From: Brevibacillus laterosporus
GTDB taxonomy: Bacteria > Bacillota > Bacilli > Brevibacillales > Brevibacillaceae
NCBI GenBank assembly: GCA_007833815.1
Contig: CP033464.1
Location: forward strand, 1,869,501 to 1,933,500
Reading direction: 5' to 3'
DNA: 64,000 bases
Both the position numbers and the translations under genes were made by a program. Shown piece after piece: positions 36,543 to 44,815 of the stretch (positions are counted from its first letter, which is position 1; every line of letters starts with the position of its first letter). The notes under the pieces are model-generated. The model worked only from the letters and a program-made list of their open reading frames with translations. It searched no databases and was not told the DNA's origin.

Positions 36543-37283
36543 ATGGAGACAGTCATTGATATTCAAGGCTTAAGCAAATCCTTTGGAAGCCATGAAATAT
36601 TAAAGGATATAAACTTTTCAGTAAACAAGGGAGAAGTCGTTTCAATCATCGGTTCATCAGGGGCGGGCAAGTCCACACTGCTCCGATGTGTGAATCTATT
36701 AGAAAAACCGAACGGCGGTAAAATAATCTGTAAAGGTGAGAACATTCTTGATGATAAGCACGATGTTCATCTTTACCGGAGAAGGCTGGGCATGGTATTC
36801 CAGCAATTTAATTTATTCAATAATCACAATGTCCTTGGAAATTGTGTAGTAGGACAAGTAAAAGTATTGAAAAGATCAAAAGAAGAGGCGGAAAAAATCG
36901 CCCTCAAATATTTGAAAGAGGTAGGCATGGATTCTTATGTAAATGCAAAGCCTAGACAGCTTTCCGGTGGACAAAAACAGCGGGTTGCTATCGCAAGAGC
37001 CCTTTCTATGGAGCCTGATGTGATGCTGTTTGACGAGCCAACATCAGCACTTGATCCAGAGATGGTCGGAGAAGTACTTAAGGTAATGAAAGAGCTTGCT
37101 GAAACAGGACTCACAATGCTGATTGTCACACACGAAATGGAATTTGCAAAGGAAGTATCCAGTCGTGTCGTATTCATGGATAAAGGCGTCATTGCCGAAG
37201 AAGGCACACCACAGCGCATCTTCAATCAGCCGACACAAGAACGGACGAAAGAATTCCTGAAGCGAACTTTGAAACAAGGATAA
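36543..37283 (+). CDS. Amino-acid ABC transporter ATP-binding protein
   Basis: 246-aa GlnQ/ArtM-type ATPase. Walker [11 protein letters not shown]-loop [10 protein letters not shown], signature LSGGQKQR, Walker [13 protein letters not shown], switch VTHEM. Ribosome site GAGGAGGG. It completes the riboswitch-regulated uptake operon; the hairpin at 37291-37324 follows. Confidence 0.94.
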   Translation: METVIDIQGLSKSFGSHEILKDINFSVNKGEVVSIIGSSGAGKSTLLRCVNLLEKPNGGKIICKGENILDDKHDVHLYRRRLGMVFQQFNLFNNHNVLGNCVVGQVKVLKRSKEEAEKIALKYLKEVGMDSYVNAKPRQLSGGQKQRVAIARALSMEPDVMLFDEPTSALDPEMVGEVLKVMKELAETGLTMLIVTHEMEFAKEVSSRVVFMDKGVIAEEGTPQRIFNQPTQERTKEFLKRTLKQG

Positions 37284-37290
37284 TAGAATA

Positions 37291-37324
37291 AAGAAGCTAA
37301 CTTATTTTATAAGTTAGCTTCTTC
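37291..37324 (+). terminator. Hairpin after the lysine transporter operon
   Basis: AAGAAGCTAACTTA and TAAGTTAGCTTCTT form a 14-bp perfect stem with a 5-base loop, 8 bases after the ATPase stop. The tail is not T-rich, so termination efficiency is uncertain. Confidence 0.7.
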
Positions 37325-37391
37325 GAAAACTGAATGTATGGGGTTGCCATAAGGAATGCTTTGTGGCGTAAAACATTCAAGCACCTTCGTC

Positions 37392-37556
37392 CTCTCTGAC
37401 CGAAAAGCGAAAACCAAGCAGTAGGTCAGAGAGAAGAGTCCAACGTACACTTTTTTTCAATAACCGTAGGGACTACGGGGATAGCCTGCTAATTCTCACT
37501 TCGTTGGATGTGATAGCGCAGGAATCTCGTGGCTTTAGCCATGAGAGGTTCAATTC
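37392..37556 (+). mobile_element. IS200/IS605-like right-end remnant (possible omega-RNA/PATE-type element)
   Basis: A hairpin with a 10-bp stem (CTCTCTGACC at 37392, GGTCAGAGAG at 37424) is followed by a structured run. The run contains CCGTAGGGACTACGG (about 37466) and GATAGCGCAGGAATC, then a hairpin CTCGTGGCTTTAGCCATGAG (37527-37546) and AGGTTCAA. The last segment is the hallmark 3' end of IS605/IS1341-type elements, overlapping the TnpB guide (omega) RNA scaffold. No tnpA or tnpB is present. It ends inside the stop codon of the neighbouring minus-strand gene. A transposable remnant is likely; RNA function is unproven. Confidence 0.55.
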
Positions 37557-38647
37557 TTTAGTTCAATAACAATGTCATTCAGGACAAACTCTTCTTTCCC
37601 TGTTCCGAGTTTAGTTGGTAATGGAAGTAGCTTTGGTCCATTCCCCATCAGCTCAACGGAAGTATAGTTTTCAGAATTATAACTTCTTAAGGTGACGTGA
37701 GGAGTTACAATAAGCTTCGACGCATTCGGATCCAGTTTTCCGAAAGTTTTGCTCCAGCTGATATTATAAGAATCACTGCCTGTTCCACCATTACCTTGGC
37801 CTGAGTAGGCATTCCCCAAATCATCCTTGACTTCCAATTCAACATCGACCCCGTGCCATTTGTTTCTTACAATCTCGGATACCTCTTGGTCGTAACAAAC
37901 GATAAAGGACATTGGGGTGATGGATATTTTGTCTAGGTTCACCTTTACTCTGCTTTGCTCTACGCTTTGGCCGATTAGTTGGGTATCGCTATTCGTAGCG
38001 TTTAAAGTAAATTCAAATTTCCAGTCGCCTTTAATTTCTTCCTGTTTGTCTGGGACGATAATACTGTCCAGATCCCACGTTATTCCCAACGTATCGTCTA
38101 CGCTATTGGTTAGGTCTGTGGCTTGATACAGACCCACATATTGGTTTTCACCGACTTTTGAAATTTTAGAAAGTCCTGCGATCCCTCGGGACCCTTCGAG
38201 GTCGGGGTTGCCTCGCGTAGTGGGATTTTCGCCTAAGTCTTGTTCACTTTCTATGGAAAACGTTAACGACACGGTTTCCCCGTCAAAGATCGCATCGTTT
38301 ATCGTTACTTTGATGCCATTGCTTTCTTTTGCCATGTTCATCTCGGTGGAATATTCCTTGTAATTGTCGTGAAGTCCTGTTATTCCGGTGTCCAAATATC
38401 TGAAGATGTCTCCGATGACAGGAATGCCGTTTGCGAAAGCGGGGAAAGCCAATCCCAGTGTTGTAGCCGACAAGGCGACCATTAAGGAAGCCACCGCGAC
38501 ATTGTTTTTCCAACCCATCTTCTTCTTGCTTATCGATTTCTTTAAGGCGCTTTTAACTTTGACCTTTTCGAGCTCAGTAACTTCCATCTCCTCGAATTCG
38601 TTTGCGTCAATGCTAGCGTCGTTCAACAATTCGTAGATATCTTTCAT
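37550..38647 (-). CDS. DUF4179 membrane anti-sigma factor
   Basis: 365 aa. N-terminal cytosolic sigma-binding segment (MKDIYELLNDASIDANEFEE), one membrane helix (VAVASLMVALSATTLGLAF), then an extracytoplasmic DUF4179 domain (about 90-215) and a DUF5643-like C-terminus. Genes of this type follow an ECF sigma gene and hold that factor inactive. The start overlaps the end of the sigma gene by 4 bases. The stop codon lies in the boundary sequence of the IS605-like element, so the C-terminus may have been altered. Confidence 0.83.
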   Translation of the reverse strand: MKDIYELLNDASIDANEFEEMEVTELEKVKVKSALKKSISKKKMGWKNNVAVASLMVALSATTLGLAFPAFANGIPVIGDIFRYLDTGITGLHDNYKEYSTEMNMAKESNGIKVTINDAIFDGETVSLTFSIESEQDLGENPTTRGNPDLEGSRGIAGLSKISKVGENQYVGLYQATDLTNSVDDTLGITWDLDSIIVPDKQEEIKGDWKFEFTLNATNSDTQLIGQSVEQSRVKVNLDKISITPMSFIVCYDQEVSEIVRNKWHGVDVELEVKDDLGNAYSGQGNGGTGSDSYNISWSKTFGKLDPNASKLIVTPHVTLRSYNSENYTSVELMGNGPKLLPLPTKLGTGKEEFVLNDIVIELKN

Positions 38648-39069
38648 ATTCCGTTCTCTCCTAACATGAGGTTTCTGGCTCTTTTGCTCAGTTTCTTCTT
38701 CCCTCGATAAATTCGATTGTCTACCGAGGCCTTGGTCAAGCCGAGCTTTGTCGAAATGTCCTCGGTCTTGAAACCAAGAAAGAACTTCATGATGAAAATA
38801 TCCCGCTCAACAGGCTCAAGATGGTTAATTAGGTTAATAAGCTCGGTTCTGTTTTCCAACATGATTAGCTCATCTTCAGCAGAAATCCCTGCATTTAATT
38901 CCATGTAATTGGAGGTGGGTTCCATTTTCTTACTGGCCTTTCTGTAATAATCAATAGACTTGAATTTTGCAACGGCGCAAATCCATTTCTTAAAATCGTT
39001 CGAATCCCCATTGAACTTGTCCGAATTGTTCCAAATCGAAAGAAAAACAACGTTAATACATTCTTCCAT
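38644..39069 (-). CDS. ECF RNA polymerase sigma factor, N-terminally truncated
   Basis: 141 aa. Part of region 2 (EECINVVFLSIWNNSDKFNG, FKKWICAVAKFKSIDYYRK) and region 4 (LEPVERDIFIMKFFLGFKT, KASVDNRIYRGKKKLSKRA) are present. About 40-45 residues of region 2.1 normally found upstream are absent: in frame, a TAA lies six codons before the ATG, and the ATG has no ribosome site. The gene is probably a 5'-deleted remnant, leaving its anti-sigma partner orphaned, unless a frameshift hides the start. Confidence 0.7.
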   Translation of the reverse strand: MEECINVVFLSIWNNSDKFNGDSNDFKKWICAVAKFKSIDYYRKASKKMEPTSNYMELNAGISAEDELIMLENRTELINLINHLEPVERDIFIMKFFLGFKTEDISTKLGLTKASVDNRIYRGKKKLSKRARNLMLGENGI

Positions 39070-39536
39070 AACACCGGAGCGCTTTTACACCTTATATAAC
39101 GTATTAGAAAAAATTTTTTCTCACACAAGTATAAAATAATTTTGTTCTTAAAGAACATTGATGGCTACGGGGCATGATTGGTAAATTTAAAGAGAGGGCT
39201 GTAAAAACCTGGATCTGGCAATAGATACTTCAAGGTAAAAGAGGAGAATATATAAGAAGGAATAGAAACGTGAATCCCTTCACTAACGGATTAGATAGTT
39301 CAAAAAACAGCTGTAGTCTAGGACTTTGTTTTCTCGTCCGAGGCTGTCGCTGTTTTTTTATATAGCATTAATATAAGAAAGGTAGAAGGTTTTTAATTCA
39401 GAAGTTTTAAAATTCACTAAAAGTAAGCGTTTCCTAAAAAACGAGCTATAATGAGAGGCGTATTACAATTCATCATAATTTAAAGTGCATTTTAGTCATT
39501 TTTCATAACAAAATTGATTAAAAGGAAGATGAAATC
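39070..39536 (+). promoter_or_regulatory. Intergenic region with terminator and serine-operon promoter region
   Basis: 467 bases without a gene. A hairpin AAAACAGCTGTAGTC...GGCTGTCGCTGTTTTTTT occupies about 39303-39359. A TATAAT at 39446 is a plausible -10 for the operon starting at 39537; the -35 is not clear. No ORF with a ribosome site was found. Confidence 0.5.
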
Positions 39537-40580
39537 ATGGAGATTCTTAAGGGAACGATATTACTATTATTTGTACTAAGTCTTTTTTCACTCTTTAGTT
39601 TTAAAGCACCAAACGGTATGAAGGCAATGGGAGCTTTAGCAAGTGCAGCAGTTGCTAGTTTCTTAGTTGAAGCTTTTCAGCTATACGTTGGTGGTGATTT
39701 AATCGGTATACCATTTTTAAAAGAGGTTGGGGAATCTGCCGGTAGTCTAGGCGGCGTAGCTGGTGCAACTTTAGTTGCATTAGCGATGGGCGTATCACCT
39801 GTTTATGCCATGCTTGTAGGGGCTTCTGTGTTAAAATTTGGATTGCTTCCAGGGTTTATTGCTGGTTATCTTATATCATTTTTAGTAAAACAAATTGAAA
39901 AACGCATACCAGAAGGATTAGATTTAATTGCTTGTATTGTAATTGCAGCACCATTAACAAGATTAATTGCAAAAGGAATGGATCCGATTGTAACAGCAAC
40001 ATTGCAGCAAATCGGTGGAGTTATTACATCATCAACTGATGCAAATCCAATTATTATGGGAATTATACTAGGTGGTATTATTACAGTCGTTGCAACTGCA
40101 CCGTTAAGCTCAATGGCATTAACAGCATTGCTTGGATTAACAGGGTTACCGATGGCAATTGGTGCATTAGCGGTAACAAGTTCATCCTTTATGAACTACG
40201 TATTCTTTAAACGAATGAAGTTTGGAGATAAGCGTACGACAATTGCAGTTGCGATTGAACCATTAACGCAAGCGGATCTAATTTCAGCAAATCCAATTCC
40301 GGTTTATGTAACAAACTTTATTGGTGGAGCAACAGCGGGAGTTATTATTTCAATGTTTGATCTTATTAATAATGCAACAGGAACAGCAACGCCAATTGCA
40401 GGACTTATGGTTATGTACGGGTTCAATGATCCAGTGAAAGTAACATTATGTTTCTTATGTATTATGGTATCTGGTATTATTTCAGGATATATTGGCTCAC
40501 TGTTATTCAAAAACTATCCAATTCGTACAGCGGAGCAAATTCGTGGTACGGCTGGAAAAGCAATAGATCCGGCAGTTTAA
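39537..40580 (+). CDS. PTS EIIC-like membrane protein (PTS_EIIC_2 type), candidate serine-linked transporter
   Basis: 347-aa polytopic membrane protein with about nine helices and repeated Gly/Ala motifs (GSLGGVAGATLVALAMGVSP, NPIIMGIILGGIITVVATAP). It resembles the stand-alone PTS_EIIC_2 family, which lacks EIIA/EIIB partners. The two genes after it encode serine dehydratase, so it may bring in L-serine or a related compound; this is inference from position only. Base usage here is more A-rich than in the pts genes upstream. Confidence 0.75.
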   Translation: MEILKGTILLLFVLSLFSLFSFKAPNGMKAMGALASAAVASFLVEAFQLYVGGDLIGIPFLKEVGESAGSLGGVAGATLVALAMGVSPVYAMLVGASVLKFGLLPGFIAGYLISFLVKQIEKRIPEGLDLIACIVIAAPLTRLIAKGMDPIVTATLQQIGGVITSSTDANPIIMGIILGGIITVVATAPLSSMALTALLGLTGLPMAIGALAVTSSSFMNYVFFKRMKFGDKRTTIAVAIEPLTQADLISANPIPVYVTNFIGGATAGVIISMFDLINNATGTATPIAGLMVMYGFNDPVKVTLCFLCIMVSGIISGYIGSLLFKNYPIRTAEQIRGTAGKAIDPAV

Positions 40581-40630
40581 TAGAATAGTAGTAAGTAATT
40601 TTAATCATAAAAGTTTAGGTGGGAATTATG

Positions 40631-41290
40631 ATGAAATATCGCACAGTATTTGATATTATTGGTCCGGTTATGATTGGCCCGTCAAGTTCACATACAGCAG
40701 GTGCGGCAAGAATGGGGCAAGTTGCTCGTCAACTGTTTCGTCACGAACCGGAGAGAGTTAAGATTTCGTTATATGGATCGTTTGCAAAAACATATCGTGG
40801 TCACGGGACTGATGTAGCGTTAATTGGTGGAATATTAGGATTTGAAACGGATGATACACGAATTCCAAATGCGTTAGAAATTGCAAAAGAGCACGAAATT
40901 GAAGTGGAATTTATTGAAGAAGAAGCAAATGCTCCACATCCAAATACAGCGAGAATTCGTCTGTATAAAGGAGAAGAAGAAATCGAAGTCGTTGCTTGTT
41001 CAATAGGTGGCGGCAAGATTGAAGTTGTGGAGTTAAATGGATTTGATCTTCAGCTATCAGGAACAAGTCCGGCACTTCTTATTGTAAATAACGATCGCTT
41101 TGGAGCAATTGCATCTGTATCTTCTATACTTGCGAAACATGAAGTTAATATCAGTACGATGAGTGTTTCACGTAAGGAAAAAGGAAGAAGAGCGCTTATG
41201 GTCATTGAAACAGATGAATTATTAGCAGACGAAATGATTGAGGAAATAAAAGAGCAATCAAATATTTGTCAAGTAACCATTATGGATTAA
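40631..41290 (+). CDS. sdaAB: L-serine ammonia-lyase, beta subunit
   Basis: About 219 aa. N-terminal SDH-beta domain (FDIIGPVMIGPSSSHTAGAARMG) and a C-terminal ACT domain (PALLIVNNDRFGAIASVSSI). With the alpha subunit it deaminates serine to pyruvate using a 4Fe-4S cluster. AGGTGGG precedes ATG ATG (40628/40631); the upstream GTG at 40619 overlaps the ribosome site. Confidence 0.93.
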   Translation: MKYRTVFDIIGPVMIGPSSSHTAGAARMGQVARQLFRHEPERVKISLYGSFAKTYRGHGTDVALIGGILGFETDDTRIPNALEIAKEHEIEVEFIEEEANAPHPNTARIRLYKGEEEIEVVACSIGGGKIEVVELNGFDLQLSGTSPALLIVNNDRFGAIASVSSILAKHEVNISTMSVSRKEKGRRALMVIETDELLADEMIEEIKEQSNICQVTIMD

Positions 41291-41307
41291 TTACAGGGGG
41301 AACACGC

Positions 41308-42186
41308 ATGTTTCGGAACGCAGCGGAACTAGTGGCGCAAGCTAAAGAACAAAATGTAAAAATTGCAGAAATTATGATTAAATGTGAAATAGAGACAAGA
41401 AGTATCACGCGTGAAGAAGTGCTTGCCGGAATGGAAAAGAATTTAATCGTGATGGAGCAAGCCGTAGAACGTGGTATTCGAGGAGTGAAGTCACCGACAG
41501 GTTTAACAGGCGGTGATGCTGTGAAAGTTAAAGAGTACATGAAGAGCGGAAAAGGCTTATCTGGACATACGATTTTGGATGCGGTGAGTAAAGCAGTTGC
41601 AACAAATGAAGTAAATACAGCGATGGGAATCATTTGTGCAACACCAACAGCAGGATCAGCTGGAACAGTACCAGGTGTACTGTTTGCACTGAAAGAAAAA
41701 TTGCAGCCAACACGTGACGAAATGATTGAATTTTTATTTACAGCAGGAGCTTTTGGTATGGTTGTTGCAAACAATGCTTGTATTTCTGGCGCGGCTGGAG
41801 GATGTCAAGCTGAAGTTGGTTCAGCAAGTGGAATGGCAGCTGCTGCTGCTGTTGAAATGGCTGGTGGAACGCCAGATCAAGCAGCTACAGCTATGGCAAT
41901 TGCCTTAAAGAATATGCTTGGTTTAGTATGTGACCCAGTTGCTGGGCTTGTAGAAGTACCTTGTGTAAAACGTAATGCAGCGGGGGCATCAAATGCTATG
42001 ATTGCAGCTGATTTATCGCTAGCTGGTGTAACTAGTACAATTCCATGTGATGAAGTTATTGAAGCGATGTTTAGAATCGGACAAACAATGCCAGTAGCAC
42101 TTCGTGAAACAGCTGAAGGTGGACTTGCAGCAACACCGACAGGTCGTCGTCTGCAAGAAGAGATTTTTGGGAAGAGCAGCAAATAA
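41308..42186 (+). CDS. sdaAA: L-serine ammonia-lyase, alpha subunit (Fe-S)
   Basis: 292 aa. The cluster cysteines are visible in NNACISGAAGGCQAEVG and LVCDPVAGLVEVPCVKRN. Substrate loop: SPTGLTGGDAVKVKEYM. ATG 41308 has AGGGGG upstream; the longer frame into sdaAB has no ribosome site. Third gene of the serine unit; a 10-bp inverted repeat follows at 42211-42236. Confidence 0.93.
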   Translation: MFRNAAELVAQAKEQNVKIAEIMIKCEIETRSITREEVLAGMEKNLIVMEQAVERGIRGVKSPTGLTGGDAVKVKEYMKSGKGLSGHTILDAVSKAVATNEVNTAMGIICATPTAGSAGTVPGVLFALKEKLQPTRDEMIEFLFTAGAFGMVVANNACISGAAGGCQAEVGSASGMAAAAAVEMAGGTPDQAATAMAIALKNMLGLVCDPVAGLVEVPCVKRNAAGASNAMIAADLSLAGVTSTIPCDEVIEAMFRIGQTMPVALRETAEGGLAATPTGRRLQEEIFGKSSK

Positions 42187-42210
42187 GAAAATATGATTGT
42201 GATAACAAAA

Positions 42211-42236
42211 AGGAGCTCAAATAAACTTGAGCTCCT
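42211..42236. terminator. Inverted repeat after sdaAA
   Basis: AGGAGCTCAA and TTGAGCTCCT with a 6-base loop. A T-tract follows only on the minus strand (TTTTT), so it could stop minus-strand reading out of the IS debris as well as fold at the end of the sda transcript. Confidence 0.6.
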
Positions 42237-42329
42237 CAGACTGTGGAGAAACCCATTTATTTTTTAACCTCAAGCAGTATTTGATTGTTCTCGTTGCACG
42301 AAGTGCATTAAAAAAGATCGTTCTCTACC

Positions 42330-42557
42330 TTAGCTACTCTTAGTGAGGTGAAGAGCGATCTTTTTTATATTCTGTACAGTTGCCGTCAGTAGCGCCTGCT
42401 CCTGTACATTTGCTTTTCCCCGTAAGCGGCAGTAGCGAAGTCCATGCAGTTCTTTCGAATCTGCAAAACTTCGCTCTATCGTTTGATATCGCAGTCTATA
42501 TAGATATCTTCCAGAGTTACTAAGTCGGTTCTGACAAACCCATTCTTTGCTATACAA
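42330..42557 (-). pseudogene. 3' remnant of an IS1182-type transposase
   Basis: 75 codons on the minus strand with [20 protein letters not shown] and [16 protein letters not shown], the conserved C-terminal end (YxxRxxxE-like region) of IS1182/DDE transposases. The N-terminal two thirds are missing. It meets a plus-strand 5' remnant of the same family head to head. Confidence 0.78.
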
Positions 42558-42710
42558 GAATTATTCGACTTAGAACCTCCCAAACGTTTTGAGGCTATTT
42601 TCTCCACTCTTGACGACATTGAACCGCTTCTTTTCTCTATTTCGAAGGGTTCATAGGCGATGAAACTGTCACCGATATTGAAGAAAACAAGTATACGGAT
42701 CGGGAGCTAA
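42546..42710 (+). pseudogene. 5' remnant of an IS1182-type transposase (right copy)
   Basis: Frame reads [35 protein letters not shown], a TAG at 42654, then AMKLSPILKKTSIRIGS to a stop. This is the N-terminal region of IS1182 transposases with a nonsense codon. 36 bases at 42551-42586 match the left copy at 29784-29819, same orientation. Confidence 0.6.
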
Positions 42711-42737
42711 GAAATACCCCGATTCGTATGTTTTTTT
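42692..42737. terminator. Bidirectional terminator between IS debris and arsR
   Basis: ATACGGATCGGG and CCGATTCGTAT pair around about 14 bases and are followed by TTTTTTT on the plus strand; the minus strand also has a T-rich exit, so it may end the arsR-like transcript. Confidence 0.7.
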
Positions 42738-42829
42738 CAGTACAGATTGATTTAGACGTCGTCTCTGGATAGCAAGGTGCTGAATAGTTCCATAAGTATT
42801 GAAGTAATGAACAAAAAATTCCTCTCTCC

Positions 42830-43117
42830 CTATAAGGTATCGAGGAATGAAGGTAAATATTGTTCAAAAGTTTCTTGTTTAATACGTAAAAATTTAGACT
42901 GACCTTCGCTACGCATATGGATGAGTCCCGCTTCTCGCAAGGTTCGAAAATGATAAGAGGCATTAGATTTAGACATATGACAAAGTTCACCGACCTCTCC
43001 ACACTTTGCCTCTTGTTCTTTTTGAAAAAGAACCCGAATGATCTGCAGGCGTGTCTCATCTGCCAGCGCTTTTAAAATTTTTATTCGCTGGTTATCATTG
43101 ATTGATTTAATGGACAT
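42830..43117 (-). CDS. ArsR/SmtB-like winged-helix regulator
   Basis: About 95 aa. HTH_20/ArsR fold: RIKILKALADETRLQIIRVL, ELCHMSKSNASYHFRTLREAG, and a basic wing (RSEGQSKFLRI). No cysteine metal-site pair of the ArsR/CadC type (a single Cys in KCGE and one in ELCHM), so the signal is unknown. Start taken at ATG 43117; no clear ribosome site is visible, and a longer TTG start (43132) is possible. Downstream of the DUF423 gene on the same strand. Confidence 0.75.
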   Translation of the reverse strand: MSIKSINDNQRIKILKALADETRLQIIRVLFQKEQEAKCGEVGELCHMSKSNASYHFRTLREAGLIHMRSEGQSKFLRIKQETFEQYLPSFLDTL

Positions 43118-43175
43118 GGAAAAATAATACAAAAATTAGGTATTATCTGCAAGTTTTTTATTTATCGAAAAACAG

Positions 43176-43553
43176 TTATGCGGACCAAGTAACTCCACAA
43201 AGTAGTAGGCAAGTCCATCCTGCTAGAAAAGCAAGTCCACCGAGTGGGGTAATGGCACCAAGCTTACGAATACCTGACAAGCTGAGCGCATATAAGCTTC
43301 CAGAAAAGAGTACGATGCCCACCACAAACAACCATCCAGCAGCAGTAAGTAGTGTACTTGTCCCAAGAACTTTTACCAATATCGCTATGATCACTAAAGC
43401 AAGGGAATGGTACATCTGATATTGTGCACCGGTTTGAAAATTGGCAAGCATGTTATTGCTGAGTTTCCCTTTCAAACCATGAGCTGCGAATGCTCCTAGA
43501 GCTACGGATAGAAGACCACCTATGCCGCCTAGTATCATGAAGGTTTGAGCCAT
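43176..43553 (-). CDS. DUF423 family small membrane protein (YwdK-like)
   Basis: 125 aa, four membrane helices. The opening MILGGIGGLLSVALGAFAAHGL is the diagnostic DUF423 signature; the rest (LVIIAILVKVLG, LFSGSLYALSLSG, ITPLGGLAFLAGW) completes the family pattern. Function unknown in all members. Ribosome site AAAGGAAG before the ATG. Confidence 0.9.
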   Translation of the reverse strand: MAQTFMILGGIGGLLSVALGAFAAHGLKGKLSNNMLANFQTGAQYQMYHSLALVIIAILVKVLGTSTLLTAAGWLFVVGIVLFSGSLYALSLSGIRKLGAITPLGGLAFLAGWTCLLLCGVTWSA

Positions 43554-43770
43554 ATTTCTGTCTTCCTTTCTCTAAACCGTTGATTTACAGATATTGTACC
43601 GCAATAGCAAGTAAAACCACAGTAACCCAAGCACATCGCAAGAAGTATCTTATTGGTGAAGATGAATGTTTTGTTAAAAATGAAAGTATTTCTATTCGGC
43701 GTGCTTATGGAGTGATACAATAGGGCTTATTATTATGCAAGTCCGATACGAAGGAAGGGAGATAGGAAAG

Positions 43771-44421
43771 ATGAAACGCTTTTGGAAAATGAAAGAACCT
43801 GTTAATACATGGACGCATTTTATTACGTTCCTGGCTGGTATTGTTGGTCTCGTATTTTTGATCGTTTTGTCCCGTCACAGCGTTTCCAAGCTGATCACTT
43901 TAACAGTCTTTGGGGTTAGTGTCATCTTGTTATTTGGCGCAAGCTCCTTATACCATTGGGTGAAGACAACGCCAGCAAAAGAAATGATGTTAAAAAAAAT
44001 TGACCACATGGCTATTTATTTCCTCATTGCAGGCTCGTATACGCCAGTTTTTTACTATGGCTTAACGGGTGGCTGGAAATGGAGTATGCTCGGTGCAGTT
44101 TGGGCGTTGGCGTTGATTGGAATGTTCCTGAAAATTTTTTATATTAATGCACCGCGCTATGTTTCTACAGCATTTTATGTGACATTGGGCTGGATTGCAG
44201 TCGTTCCATTTGTCCAACTAATCAATCACTTACCGGTCGGAGCCATTGCCCTAATTATTATTGGTGGCGTAATGTACACCATAGGTGCCATCATCTATGC
44301 GACTAAAATTTTTGATTTTTTCCCCAACCGTTTTGGGTTTCATGAGATATTCCATCTGTTCGTTATGGCAGGAACTACACTTCATTTTATTATGGTGTTA
44401 AAGTACATAGTTCCCATTTGA
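43771..44421 (+). CDS. Hemolysin III / TrhA (YqfA) family membrane protein
   Basis: 216 aa with seven helices. The PAQR/HlyIII signature residues are visible: EPVNTWTHFITFLAG, SLYHW (metal-binding His), HMAIYFLIAGSYTP, and FGFHEIFHLFVMAG with its HxxxH pair. The ATG at 43771 has GGGAG 9 bases upstream; an earlier ATG at 43735 gives a longer N-terminus without a ribosome site. Linked to membrane fluidity in Bacillus; haemolytic activity is not implied. Confidence 0.87.
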   Translation: MKRFWKMKEPVNTWTHFITFLAGIVGLVFLIVLSRHSVSKLITLTVFGVSVILLFGASSLYHWVKTTPAKEMMLKKIDHMAIYFLIAGSYTPVFYYGLTGGWKWSMLGAVWALALIGMFLKIFYINAPRYVSTAFYVTLGWIAVVPFVQLINHLPVGAIALIIIGGVMYTIGAIIYATKIFDFFPNRFGFHEIFHLFVMAGTTLHFIMVLKYIVPI

Positions 44422-44815
44422 TCAAGCAATGTAAAAGGGTTCCTTCGGTTGTAATTAGTTGCTTTTCATCAAAAGACATGATATTGTTAATACGTTGCGA
44501 TGAAACGCCTATATCCGTGGGAAATTCGCGAGTAACCAATGGCGATGGACTTGTTGTTCCATCTTTTTAATGCCATTTTTTTATAAAACACGAGAATGTG
44601 CAGGCATTAAGTGTGAATTCTGCTTAATGCTTTTTTTTGTGAAAAACGAGTGCTTACAGACGATCATTCCACTGATAGGTTTATCAGAAGCAAATAAAAT
44701 ATAAGAGGCTTATATACACAATAAAGTGGCAAACTATAGATGTTACGTCTTCTGGCACTTATTATGTATAAAAGCATTTAGGATTTCATCCGTAAACAAA
44801 GGAGATTGAAAAAAT
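44422..44815 (+). promoter_or_regulatory. Leader/intergenic region with two tandem terminators before the helicase gene
   Basis: 394 bases without a gene. Terminator 1 is at 44538-44582 (AATGGC-GATGGA ... TCCATC ... GCCATT, T7). Terminator 2 is at 44604-44638 (GCATTAAG / CTTAATGC, T8). About 180 bases then precede the helicase, enough for a long 5' leader such as those of cold-regulated DEAD-box genes. No known riboswitch was recognised. Confidence 0.6.

Noticed and set aside
42637-43059. 140-codon minus-strand ORF overlapping the ArsR-like gene
   Set aside because: Shadow frame of the ArsR-like gene and adjacent terminator; product is unstructured and has no ribosome site.
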